64,000 nt of DNA from assembly GCA_964423425.1 (NCBI GenBank), contig CAYRES010000008.1:1-64000 (forward strand), written 5' to 3'. The notes below the pieces were generated by a model. The model saw nothing but the letters and a program-made list of their open reading frames with translations. It was not told where the DNA came from and did not search any database. The translations under genes were made by a program, and so were the position numbers. The number at the start of each line of letters is the position of its first letter. Position 1 is the first letter of the stretch. This document shows positions 35,863-44,154 of the stretch, one piece after another. The stretch is from CAYRES01 sp964423425 (GTDB taxonomy: Bacteria; Actinomycetota; Thermoleophilia; RBG-16-64-13).

Positions 35863-35907
35863 GTGCGGGGGGCGGCGGTCTCCGGGGGAGACCGCCGCCC
35901 CCCGCAC
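35863..35907. terminator. Perfect 21-base-pair inverted repeat, bidirectional terminator
   Basis: Bases 35863-35883 are the exact reverse complement of 35887-35907, leaving a three-base GGG loop. It lies between two converging genes (stops at 35807 and 35930). Its length and perfection are well above the usual terminators of this window. Confidence 0.8.
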
Positions 35908-35929
35908 TCACCGTAATGTCCGCTGAAGC

Positions 35930-36376
35930 TCAGGCGCCCGGTTCCACCATGATCTCAACCGAGAAACTCTTCTCCACCGACTTGTCGGGTCCCACATAGT
36001 CGAGCGTCAGTTCCGTGCCTCCCTCGGCACGCGCCTCGAATGTCCACGTGAACATCCCCCCCGCGCCCACGGCGTCAGAATCGGCCCTGAACTCGGGTTC
36101 GGGGGTGTCCAGCTTGATGACCGTGTCATCGTAACCGGCGATCTCCCACGCAAAGCCGGTGCTGGCGTTGCCCTCCAGTTTCAGCTTGATGGTGTAGCCG
36201 GGAGCCACCCGGACGATGCTTCCGTCGCGATCCTCTGTTATCTCGACAACTTCGTTCTCAGCGGCCTTGGTCGTGGTGGTCGTCGATCCACATCCCGCCG
36301 CCAGGCCCACAAGAAGCCCGACCACCACGAGAGCACTCACCGTCACCCACACCCTCTTCGCACCCAGTGCTTTCAC
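35930..36376 (-). CDS. Chagasin-type (I42) protease inhibitor lipoprotein
   Basis: The 148-residue protein has a signal ending in a lipobox (GLAAGC), a Thr-rich linker and a chagasin-like domain. The first loop NASTGFAWEIAG corresponds to the NPTTGY motif, and a GAGGMFTWTFEA stretch to the second loop. Chagasins inhibit papain-like cysteine proteases with three loops. GTG at 36376, with GGAGG five bases upstream, is preferred to ATG 36406. It is a single gene, convergent with the hypothetical protein. Confidence 0.75.
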   Translation of the reverse strand: MKALGAKRVWVTVSALVVVGLLVGLAAGCGSTTTTTKAAENEVVEITEDRDGSIVRVAPGYTIKLKLEGNASTGFAWEIAGYDDTVIKLDTPEPEFRADSDAVGAGGMFTWTFEARAEGGTELTLDYVGPDKSVEKSFSVEIMVEPGA

Positions 36377-36508
36377 CAGACCCTCCTTGCCTCTCGCACG
36401 CGGCATTCGCCAATTCTCGTGTGTGATATCGGCGCGACACGCCTGAGAGTTGAGAGTGATCGTGCCGGCGATGCGATGCCTTGCGATGCCATGCGGAATG
36501 CGGCACCG

Positions 36509-36530
36509 CCGCTTCCCACCGGGGAAGCGG
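36509..36530 (-). terminator. Terminator-like hairpin downstream of the SLH gene
   Basis: CCGCTTCCC (36509-36517) pairs with GGGAAGCGG (36522-36530) around four bases. It lies about 145 bases beyond the SLH gene stop. The remainder of the 298-base gap 36377-36674 shows only short direct repeats of GCGATGC type (near 36468-36500) and no gene. Confidence 0.5.
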
Positions 36531-36674
36531 CCTCAGCTGTGGCCTGCCGCCGTCCGCGGCTGCGCGTGACAACCCTTCTTGCGCCTCGGCAGTCCCGCCT
36601 CACCACCGTCCGCCTTGTGCGCGGCCACCCGTCCGCCCACCGCGGCCCTGTGCGACCGCCGGTCTCGCGCGCGA

Positions 36675-37931
36675 TTACCAGCCGGCGGTCGGTGTGATTT
36701 TTTGAGCCATCTTATACAAGCTGTCGCCGTACACGGTGCTCGCCGCCCACCTGCCGGTGAGATCCTGTACGATACGACACCCTCCCGGATGCGGCCTCCC
36801 GCACCCCAAGTGATTGTTGAAGTGCCGAGGATCACCAGGAGAAGTGGGGTCATATGAACGCACACAGTAGGGGTCGCTCACGTGATCCGGATACGTGTAC
36901 CAGGCCAGATGAGCGATCTGCGCGATGACACCGAGCTCCGGAGTGGCGAATGCATTACCCTGCACACCTCCGCCCGTGGCCCCTATACCGGCATAGTTGT
37001 TCTGCTCGGGGAGTACGTCGCCCCCGTAACGGCCGAAACCGGTCTCATGGCACATCTGCACCCACGCCATGTCGGCGCGGATACCGAAGCGGCGGCCGTA
37101 CTCCACATAGAGCCGGGCGAGTTCCTCGACCGAGCAGGAGAACTTCTCGGGCACACTCATGCGGCTGCTTGCGGTACGGAAGTACCTGACCAGATCGGCC
37201 GACGTGCCGAGAAAGCGCCCGTTGAGTGCAGCTGGATCGGTCCCCATGAGATTGAACAGAAGCGCCACGGCCTCCGCACGGGTGGCGCTGCGCCAGGGAT
37301 ACATGCTCTCGAGGGGAAACTCGCGTAGGAGACCGTGGTACTGGGCCATTCGGGCGGCCGGCCAGTGCACGGAGTCGAAGTCACCCCAGGTGGGACGGTA
37401 GGAGGAAGGCGGAGGGGCCAATGGACGGCCCGCGCCCCGCGAGGCCATGGTGATCATCTGGGCGAGCGAGATGTGCAGGCCCGGGCCGAAGAGCGCCCCG
37501 GAGGTCGATGTGGCCGCCTTCGTACCCGTGGTGATCCCTTCACGGGCGGCCGCGGCCACGTAGTTGTCGGGGAAGAGGGAGTCGGGGCCTGAAGACCGGA
37601 CATCGACGAAGGGGCAGACGTCCTCTTCCGAGACGGGAATGCGCATGGCCAGGACGATCATCTTGGCGAACTGCTGGCGGGTCACCGGTTCGTGAGGACG
37701 GAACGTGCCGTCGAGGAACCCTTCTACGATACCGAGCTGGGTGAACACCTCGATCTGCAGCGCGTAGGGAGACGAACCGATGTCAGGCGGGGCGGCAGAG
37801 GCCGGCGCCGCACACAACGCCCACGCACATAGGCAGGTCATCACAACCACGGCGAGAAGGACGGGAAGGCGGCGGCGAGGCCGTTCATCCCGGCCACGAA
37901 GCATCATGCTGTTCACGTGCACGGTACTCAT
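36675..37931 (-). CDS. Secreted SLH-domain glucosaminidase (GH73-like)
   Basis: The 418-residue protein has a signal peptide (LLAVVVMTCLCAWALCA) and two to three SLH repeats (about residues 50-225: GFLDGTFRPHEPVTRQQFAKM, shown in part). The C-terminal domain of about 160 residues resembles beta-N-acetylglucosaminidase: ADMAWVQMCHETGFGRYGGDV and EQNNYAGIGATGG. SLH domains bind secondary cell wall polymers, so the enzyme probably trims peptidoglycan at the surface. ATG at 37931 has GAGAGGA upstream; the 22-codon extension is not needed. It diverges from the KamA gene. Confidence 0.85.
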   Translation of the reverse strand: MSTVHVNSMMLRGRDERPRRRLPVLLAVVVMTCLCAWALCAAPASAAPPDIGSSPYALQIEVFTQLGIVEGFLDGTFRPHEPVTRQQFAKMIVLAMRIPVSEEDVCPFVDVRSSGPDSLFPDNYVAAAAREGITTGTKAATSTSGALFGPGLHISLAQMITMASRGAGRPLAPPPSSYRPTWGDFDSVHWPAARMAQYHGLLREFPLESMYPWRSATRAEAVALLFNLMGTDPAALNGRFLGTSADLVRYFRTASSRMSVPEKFSCSVEELARLYVEYGRRFGIRADMAWVQMCHETGFGRYGGDVLPEQNNYAGIGATGGGVQGNAFATPELGVIAQIAHLAWYTYPDHVSDPYCVRSYDPTSPGDPRHFNNHLGCGRPHPGGCRIVQDLTGRWAASTVYGDSLYKMAQKITPTAGW

Positions 37932-38251
37932 GTCTGTCCTCTCAGCTTCGGCCGAAACGCCCGGCAAGTTTAGCCTTCGCCCTCGCAGCGGCGACACCGC
38001 TACGCCGCCGACTCAGTAAGTCTACATGGTATCCAATGGGAAGCACGACAATCTGTGGTACCATGATGTCGCTGTCTGCCGAAGCCCCGGTATGGGGGCC
38101 GGGTGTCATCCATGAGGCGGGCCGCCCGCTGTCGTATCATCGCACTCACACCGTGCGCCCCTTGGGAAGTTGCCGGACACCGGCTGCTCCCGCAAGCCGA
38201 GAAGCCGCTTTGTGAGCGGCCAAGCAGACTGCGAGGAGGAAGGAGTCTCCA
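37932..38251. other. Divergent intergenic region, no gene seen
   Basis: This 320-base gap separates the SLH gene and the KamA gene. I see no coding frame with a domain and no RNA gene. A patch of lower GC (38020-38070, ACATGGTATCCAATGGG) probably holds promoter elements, but no pair of boxes stands out. Confidence 0.4.
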
Positions 38252-39379
38252 TTGACCAAGGTGCAATACGTCACCCGCCTTGAGAACGTGCCCGGTTTGC
38301 CCGACGCCGACCGCGAACGCCTCCGAGCGGTGAGCGATCGCTTCGCCTTCCGTTCCAACTCCTACTACCTGAGTCTTATCGACTGGAACGACCCCGACGA
38401 CCCTATTCGTAAGATCATCATCCCCGACGAGCGCGAACTGGGCGACTGGGGCAGGCTCGACGCCTCGGAAGAGAGCCTCTACACGGTTGTGCCGGGGCTC
38501 GAGCACAAATACGAGTTCACGGCCATCCTGCTCGTGAACGATCTGTGCGGGGGCTTCTGCCGTTTCTGCTTCCGCAAACGCCTGTTCATGAACGACAACG
38601 AAGAGGTCGTGCGGGACGTGGCCCCGGGTCTCGAGTATATCCGCGAGCACACCCAGCTCACCAATATCCTCCTCACGGGCGGAGACCCCCTCCTGCTCTC
38701 AACCAAACGCCTGCGCTACATCATCTCCGAGCTGCGCAAGTTGGACCATGTGCAGATCATCCGCATCGGCAGCAAGATACCGGTGTTCAACCCCTACCGC
38801 ATTCTGAATGACCCCGAGCTCGTGAGCCTGCTCGGCGAGTACAGCCTGCCCCACAAGCGCATCTACATGATGTGTCACTTCAACCATCCCCGCGAACTCA
38901 CCGACGTGGCTCTCGAAGCCGCAGATCGATTGGCGAAAGCGGGGGTCATTCTGTGCAACCAGACGCCGTTGTTGGCGGGCATCAACGACGACCCCGCCGT
39001 ACTCGGTGAACTGCTGAACAGGCTCTCCTACGCCGGCATCGCCCCGTACTACGTGTTCCAGATGCGACCCACCCTCGGCAACGAGCCGTTCGCGGTGCCG
39101 CTCGAGGAAGCCTTCATGGCTTTCGAGAAGGCCAAGATGAGGTGCTCCGGCCTGGCCAAGCGTCCCCGTCTCGTGATGTCGCACGTCACGGGCAAGATCG
39201 AGATCATCGGCATGGATGACGAGCACATCTACTTCCGCTACCACAGAGCGGCCCAGCCCGTGGAGAAGTCGCGCTTCATCGTGTGTCGCCGCAACCCCGA
39301 GGCCTTCTGGTTCGACGACTACTCCGAGATGGTGGTCGACTACCGCATCGAGAACCCCTTCTTGGGAGCGCTCATATAG
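38252..39379 (+). CDS. KamA-family radical SAM enzyme (lysine/glutamate 2,3-aminomutase-like)
   Basis: The 375-residue protein carries the radical SAM cluster CGGFCRFCFRKR (CxxxCxxC), preceded by HKYEFTAILLVNDL. A GGDPLLL motif and PHKRIYMMCHFNHPREL follow, with QTPLLAGINDD in between, all shared with lysine 2,3-aminomutase. The usual PLP-lysine motif PGGGGK is not seen; the lysine in SHVTGKIEIIG occupies about the right place. The substrate could be lysine, glutamate or a protein side chain. The start is TTG at 38252, preceded by GGAGGAAGGAG. No ablB-type acetyltransferase is adjacent. A HAD phosphatase follows 31 bases downstream. Confidence 0.85.
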   Translation: MTKVQYVTRLENVPGLPDADRERLRAVSDRFAFRSNSYYLSLIDWNDPDDPIRKIIIPDERELGDWGRLDASEESLYTVVPGLEHKYEFTAILLVNDLCGGFCRFCFRKRLFMNDNEEVVRDVAPGLEYIREHTQLTNILLTGGDPLLLSTKRLRYIISELRKLDHVQIIRIGSKIPVFNPYRILNDPELVSLLGEYSLPHKRIYMMCHFNHPRELTDVALEAADRLAKAGVILCNQTPLLAGINDDPAVLGELLNRLSYAGIAPYYVFQMRPTLGNEPFAVPLEEAFMAFEKAKMRCSGLAKRPRLVMSHVTGKIEIIGMDDEHIYFRYHRAAQPVEKSRFIVCRRNPEAFWFDDYSEMVVDYRIENPFLGALI

Positions 39380-39410
39380 GCGCAGGCGGGTCAGAGCGCC
39401 AGCCGTTCTC

Positions 39411-40199
39411 GTGAGTCTAGACACCGTCACCTTCGACTTCTGGAATACCCTCTTCTCTGACGGGGGCACCGCCTTCGAGGTGCTCTCTGCACGCCGCTGC
39501 TCCCTGCTGCTGGGCGCTTTGGAGGACTCAGGCCTCAAGCCGTCGGAAAGCGAGGTGCAGCAGGCATACAGAGCAGGCTTCAGCCGGTATCTCGAGGCGT
39601 GGCAGCAAGGAATCCACTACGGCGCGGCCGAGCAGACCGCCTTCGTGTTCGAACTCTTCCAGGTCCGGCCGGCTGCTGAACTCCTGACCGATACCGTCCG
39701 GGCCGTTGAGGAGGCCGGCGTCGATCTCCCCATCCAGCCCACCGCGGGCGCCCGTGAGATCGTCGCGCTGTTATCGGGGTTGGACTTCAAGTTGGGCGTG
39801 GTGTCGGACACCGGTCTCACACCCGGCCGGATACTCCGGGAGTTCCTTGCCCGCGAAGGCATGCTCGACTTCTTTGTCTCCCTCACCTTCTCCGACGAAA
39901 CCGGTTTCACAAAGCCCGACCCGCGTATGTTCCGCCGCACCCTCGCGCCCCTCGGATCACTACCGCAACGTGCCGCCCACGTGGGCGACCGCCCCGGCAC
40001 CGACATCGCGGGAGCGCTGGCGGTGGGCATGTATGCCATACGGTACGCCGCCGTGGAAGACCACCCGGAGCCGCCCCTCGCCCATGCGGTCATCACGCAG
40101 CTGCGAGAACTCCCGGCTGCTCTGGCCGAGGTGACCTGCACCTCCCGGTTGACGGGGCTCCCCGCCTCCCGCTCGGAAGGCGGGCAATGCCCACCTTGA
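39411..40199 (+). CDS. HAD-superfamily hydrolase
   Basis: The 262-residue protein has HAD motif I at the start (VTFDFWNTLFSDGG), with Asn-Thr following the usual position. A helical cap (about residues 20-100) follows, then motif II near LGVVSDTG and motif III/IV in FTKPDPRMFRR and HVGDRPGTDIAGA. Motif I reads DFWNT: the second Asp of DxD is Trp-Asn, which may affect activity; members with DFWNTL are known. GTG at 39411 is the likely start; no strong ribosome site is seen. It may be co-transcribed with the KamA gene and the LigD genes. Confidence 0.75.
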   Translation: MSLDTVTFDFWNTLFSDGGTAFEVLSARRCSLLLGALEDSGLKPSESEVQQAYRAGFSRYLEAWQQGIHYGAAEQTAFVFELFQVRPAAELLTDTVRAVEEAGVDLPIQPTAGAREIVALLSGLDFKLGVVSDTGLTPGRILREFLAREGMLDFFVSLTFSDETGFTKPDPRMFRRTLAPLGSLPQRAAHVGDRPGTDIAGALAVGMYAIRYAAVEDHPEPPLAHAVITQLRELPAALAEVTCTSRLTGLPASRSEGGQCPP

Positions 40200-40320
40200 A
40201 CCAGGAGGTCACGCACGGGCTGATTAGCCGGGGAGCCATCGGGGCACAACTTGCTTGAGCCGGTGGGCTCAGCCCCCGCCGGCCCGTCCCTGCCGGGCCA
40301 ACCCAAGGAGATTGTGTCTG

Positions 40321-41037
40321 GTGCGTACCGACCACGACGACACCGCAACCGACGGTAGCGCCGTAGAAGCAGATCCCCTCGCCGAGTACCGCTCGAAGCG
40401 GGACTTCACCCGCACAGCCGAACCCTCCGGGGGCACCGCCGGCAAGGCAACCACGGCCAAGGAGCACGGCGATACCCTCGGCAGGCAGCTCTTCTGCATA
40501 CAGAAGCATGCCGCCTCCAGTCTCCATTACGATCTGAGGCTGGAACTCGACGGAGTACTGAAGAGCTGGGCCGTACCCAAAGGACCCTCCCTCGACCCCA
40601 AAGACAGGCGCTTGGCGGTCATGACCGAGGATCATCCGCTGGAGTATGGCTCCTTCGAGGGCACCATACCGGAAGGGGAGTACGGCGCCGGAACGGTCAT
40701 GTTGTGGGATACGGGCTGGTGGGAACCCGACACCTCGTGGTCCAAGGACTTCGCCCGGCAGCTCGAGGAGGGCGAGGCTCCCGCCGTGGGGGCCGCAGTC
40801 GCCGCGGGCGAGCTCAAGTTCGTGTTGCACGGGGAGAAACTCAAGGGCAGCTGGGTACTTGTTCAGATGAAGGGCCGAGGCGCGAAGAATTGGCTGCTCG
40901 TGAAACATAGGGACGAGGAGGCCCGGCCCGGCTACGAGGTCACCAGCGAGGAGTCGGATTCCGTGGCTACCGGGCGCACCATCGAGGAGATCGCCTTCGA
41001 GGATGACGCCGAACATACCGGCGGACACGGCACCTGA
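40321..41037 (+). CDS. LigD-type 3'-phosphoesterase, stand-alone
   Basis: The 238-residue protein is the phosphoesterase module of ligase D: FCIQKHAASSLHYDLRLELDG, SWAVPKGPSLDP and LEYGSFEGTIPEGEYGAGTV, shown in parts, with the catalytic His/Asp residues in LHYD and EDHPLEY. It trims 3' ends in bacterial end joining. GTG at 40321 has AAGGAG 11 bases upstream. An acidic tail (about residues 205-238) follows the domain. The polymerase module is the next gene, 24 bases downstream. Confidence 0.9.
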   Translation: MRTDHDDTATDGSAVEADPLAEYRSKRDFTRTAEPSGGTAGKATTAKEHGDTLGRQLFCIQKHAASSLHYDLRLELDGVLKSWAVPKGPSLDPKDRRLAVMTEDHPLEYGSFEGTIPEGEYGAGTVMLWDTGWWEPDTSWSKDFARQLEEGEAPAVGAAVAAGELKFVLHGEKLKGSWVLVQMKGRGAKNWLLVKHRDEEARPGYEVTSEESDSVATGRTIEEIAFEDDAEHTGGHGT

Positions 41038-41061
41038 CCACCGACCCTTCGAGAAACCCTC

Positions 41062-41982
41062 ATGGCCGAAGAAAAGGCACTCGACTTCTCCCACCTCGAC
41101 AAGGTGTACTTCCCCGCCGCCGGGTTCACCAAGGGTGACGTACTCGACTACTACCGCACGGTGGCCCCCCAGCTGCTCCCTCACCTGAAGAACCGGCCGC
41201 TTACCCTGGAACGCTATCCGGAAGGCGTTGACGCCGACAGCTTCTATCAGAAGAACGCCCCCTCCTACTTTCCCGACTGGCTCCGTACTGTGGCAGTCAC
41301 CTACGAGCGCGCGGGTAAGACGGTCCATCACCCTCTGGTCGATGACGAAGCCGGTCTGCTGTATCTCGTGAACTTGGGCACAATCACCTTCCACACCTTC
41401 CTCTCCCGCCAACAGGACGTGGAACACCCCGATATCCTCGTCATCGACGTCGATCCCGCAGGCGACGAACCGAGCGGAAACGGCTCCGGGGGCTCCCGGC
41501 CACCCACCGACCCCCCTGAGAACGAGAGACGCATGTTCGCGCAGGCCCGAGAGGCGACCCTCATCCTACGGGAAGAACTCCGCACCCTGCAGATGGATCC
41601 ACTTCTCAAGACCTCGGGGAAGAAAGGACTACACCTAGCCCTGCCCCTCGACCGCACTAGGACCCACGCCGAAGTACGCAACTCCCTGGTGGAGCTCTTC
41701 GAGCGATTGGTGGCACGCCATCCCGCTCTGCTCACCCGCGAGTTGCGCAAGGAGAAACGCAGAGGCCGAGTTTATCTGGACACGCTCCGCATGGCCCTCG
41801 GGGCCACACTCGTGCCTCCGTATGTGGTGAGGGCCACCCCCTACGCCTCCGTCTCCATGCCCATCACCTTCGCGGAACTCGAAGATGTGAAGACGGCCCG
41901 AGAATTCACCATTCTGAACGCGCCCTCTCGCCTGGCGGAGAAGGGCGACCTGTGGGCCGGGCTCGTCAGCAAAAGGAGCTGA
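41062..41982 (+). CDS. LigD-type polymerase (PrimPol fold), stand-alone
   Basis: The 306-residue protein is the polymerase module of ligase D. The N-terminal LDKVYFPAAGFTKGDVLDYY is typical; the metal-binding aspartates are in VIDVDPAG, and TSGKKGLHLALPL and VYLDTLRMALGATLVPPY follow. A flexible insertion (residues about 134-155, Gly/Ser/Pro-rich) follows DVDPAG. It can extend or fill DNA ends with ribonucleotides. ATG at 41062 starts the conserved part. There is no ligase domain or Ku gene in the window. Confidence 0.9.
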   Translation: MAEEKALDFSHLDKVYFPAAGFTKGDVLDYYRTVAPQLLPHLKNRPLTLERYPEGVDADSFYQKNAPSYFPDWLRTVAVTYERAGKTVHHPLVDDEAGLLYLVNLGTITFHTFLSRQQDVEHPDILVIDVDPAGDEPSGNGSGGSRPPTDPPENERRMFAQAREATLILREELRTLQMDPLLKTSGKKGLHLALPLDRTRTHAEVRNSLVELFERLVARHPALLTRELRKEKRRGRVYLDTLRMALGATLVPPYVVRATPYASVSMPITFAELEDVKTAREFTILNAPSRLAEKGDLWAGLVSKRS

Positions 41983-41987
41983 ACTCC

Positions 41988-43055
41988 ATGGACGGCACCC
42001 ACCAAGATGGACAGAGAGCCGGCGCTGCGGGAGGAGCAGACAGCGTCACCGCACTGGTATCCGGGTCCACCGGTTTCATGGGTGGAGCCATCACCCGTCA
42101 CCTGCTCGCGGGCGGATTCACCGTGCGGGCCATGGGCCGGAGCGCAGAGCGCGCCCGGACGCTGATATCGGCGTGGCCGGAAGCCGCACAAGCTCTCTTG
42201 GAGGGACGCCTCTCCTTCATCTCCGCCGATGTCACGGATCCCGCCTCCCTGCCCCCCGCCGTGGAGGGCGTCGGCCTCGTGGTACAGGCGGCCCAGTTCC
42301 CCGGGGCTCCGGTGGAGGACCCCAGACGGAGATACACGTACATGAATGTGGACCGGGGAGGAACCATCAATCTGCTCGGGGCAATCGAGCGCGTGTACGG
42401 AGGATCCGGAGGTGCCTGGCCCAGAGCACCCCGCTTCGTCTATCTGAGCGGCGCCGGGGTGGAACCCGAAAGCGATTTCCCCTGGGTGCAGGCCAAACTG
42501 CAGGCGGAGAAGGCCTGCAGGAAGAGCGGGCTCGACTGGTGTATCGTACGGCCCAGCTGGACGTACGGCCCAGGCGACCGCTCCCTCAACCGCCTCCTCG
42601 GCTACACCCGCTTCCTTCCCTTCCTGCCCTTCTTCGGTGACGGGAAGGCTCTCGTGTCACCCGTGTTCGTGGAAGATGTGGGCCGCCTGCTCGCCCTGGT
42701 GGCCGCCCACCCGGAGCGGACCAAGGAGCGGACACTGCCTCTGGGTGGCCCCCAGATCCTCACGCTCAACGACTTTTTGCGCATCGCCCTCGCCGTGAGC
42801 GGCCGCTCGCATCCCATCCTCCACATTCCACTGGCAGTGGGCCGTGCTCAGGGAGCGGTCATGCAGTATCTGCCCGGCCGTCCCCTCACTCCCGAGGCGG
42901 TCGACTTCGTGGCCCACGGCGCCGTCGGCGACCTGAGGGCCCTCAAGGAGATATTCCCGGAGTTTGAACCGCTCCCCATTCGAGCCGCCTTGTCAACCTA
43001 CCTTGGACCGGGCGTCGCCGGCGACCGCGGCGCCACGCCGGAAACCACGCCATAG
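41988..43055 (+). CDS. NAD(P)-binding SDR-like protein (NDUFA9 type), first
   Basis: The 355-residue extended or atypical SDR protein has the dinucleotide loop ALVSGSTGFMGGAITRHLL and later FVYLSGAGVEPES and VRPSWTYGPGD. It resembles nucleoside-diphosphate-sugar epimerase and NDUFA9-like proteins, some of which associate with NADH dehydrogenase or act on quinone-binding or lipid substrates. ATG at 41988 is five bases after the polymerase gene and has AGGAG ten bases upstream. A paralogue follows. The function is not known. Confidence 0.75.
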   Translation: MDGTHQDGQRAGAAGGADSVTALVSGSTGFMGGAITRHLLAGGFTVRAMGRSAERARTLISAWPEAAQALLEGRLSFISADVTDPASLPPAVEGVGLVVQAAQFPGAPVEDPRRRYTYMNVDRGGTINLLGAIERVYGGSGGAWPRAPRFVYLSGAGVEPESDFPWVQAKLQAEKACRKSGLDWCIVRPSWTYGPGDRSLNRLLGYTRFLPFLPFFGDGKALVSPVFVEDVGRLLALVAAHPERTKERTLPLGGPQILTLNDFLRIALAVSGRSHPILHIPLAVGRAQGAVMQYLPGRPLTPEAVDFVAHGAVGDLRALKEIFPEFEPLPIRAALSTYLGPGVAGDRGATPETTP

Positions 43056-43071
43056 CCGGAGAGGACACACG

Positions 43072-44037
43072 ATGAGCGACACTCTGCGCGAGACACACGA
43101 ACAGCTTCCCACCGACGCCGGCGATACGCGGCCCGTGCTCGTGACCGGTGCCACCGGCTACATAGGGAGCCACGTGGTAGAGGAACTCCTCCGCCGAGGA
43201 TACCCGGTCCGCTGCACGGTGCGAAGCCGCGAGAAACTCGAGCGCTTCGCCTGGCGGGATCAGGTGGACGTGGCGGAAGCCGACGCCTTCGACATCGAGT
43301 CGTTGCCCATTGCGCTGCGCGGTATCCGTGCCGCCTACTACTTCATCCATTCCCTGCTTGGGAAAGAGCCCGACTACGCGGCCCGCGACCGGGCGGCCGC
43401 ATTCAACTTCGCCTTGGCGGCCAAGGAAGAGGAGGTGCCCCGCATCATCTACTTGAGCGGGCTGGGACGCGAAGACGCCAACATCTCCGAGCATCTCTCC
43501 AGCCGCCAAGAGGTGGGCCGGATGCTCGCCTCCACCGGGGTCCCGGTCACCGAACTCCGCGCCGCCATCGTCGTCGGCGCCTGGAGCCTGTCGTTCAGGA
43601 TGATCCGTTACCTCACCGACCGGATACCACTTATGATCACCCCGAAGTGGGTGCGCACCAGGGTACAGCCCATCGCCCAAGACGACGTCATCCGCTACCT
43701 GTGCGACTCTCTGGAGGTGCCGGAATCGGCGGGCATGGTGCTCGAGGTGGGGGGAGCGGACATTCTCACCTACGGGGACATGATGATGGGCTACGCGGAA
43801 GAACGAGGCCTCCACCGGGCCATGATACCGGTGCCGGTGCTGACCCCGGGTCTGTCCGCCTACTGGGTGGACCTGGTGACTCCCATCCCCGCCTCCCTGG
43901 CCCACCCCCTCATCGAGGGACTCCGAAGCGAGGTCATCGTGACCGACCACACCGCCCGGCGCCTGTTCCCCTTCGTACCCATGAACTACCGCGAGGCGGT
44001 CAAGCGGGCGCTCGAGGAGCAACCCCGGATCACCTAG
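43072..44037 (+). CDS. NAD(P)-binding SDR-like protein (NDUFA9 type), second
   Basis: The 321-residue protein begins PVLVTGATGYIGSHVVEELLRRGYPV (shown in part below 20 residues as VTGATGYIGSHVVEEL), with AAYYFIHSL and RIIYLSGLGRE. Its C-terminal region (DDVIRYLCDSLEVPES, GADILTYGDMMMGYAEE) matches the YbjT/NDUFA9-like group. ATG at 43072 has GGAGAGGA upstream; the previous gene ends 16 bases earlier. The two genes are only moderately alike and probably diverged long ago. It is the last gene of the block, followed by a terminator. Confidence 0.75.
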   Translation: MSDTLRETHEQLPTDAGDTRPVLVTGATGYIGSHVVEELLRRGYPVRCTVRSREKLERFAWRDQVDVAEADAFDIESLPIALRGIRAAYYFIHSLLGKEPDYAARDRAAAFNFALAAKEEEVPRIIYLSGLGREDANISEHLSSRQEVGRMLASTGVPVTELRAAIVVGAWSLSFRMIRYLTDRIPLMITPKWVRTRVQPIAQDDVIRYLCDSLEVPESAGMVLEVGGADILTYGDMMMGYAEERGLHRAMIPVPVLTPGLSAYWVDLVTPIPASLAHPLIEGLRSEVIVTDHTARRLFPFVPMNYREAVKRALEEQPRIT

Positions 44038-44099
44038 AAGGGGAGGGGGTCCGCACGTGCTGCCGGGCGCGAGCTGCACAAGCACCTGGGCACAAGCAG

Positions 44100-44134
44100 C
44101 CCCGCGGGCAGCCGCTCACACGCAGCCCGCGGGG
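44100..44134. terminator. Bidirectional terminator hairpin
   Basis: CCCCGCGGGC (44100-44109) pairs with GCCCGCGGGG (44125-44134) around 15 bases, between the SDR gene ending at 44037 and the convergent CorC-type gene ending at 44155. Confidence 0.65.
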
Positions 44135-44154
44135 GCGGGTACTTCACCGCCGCT

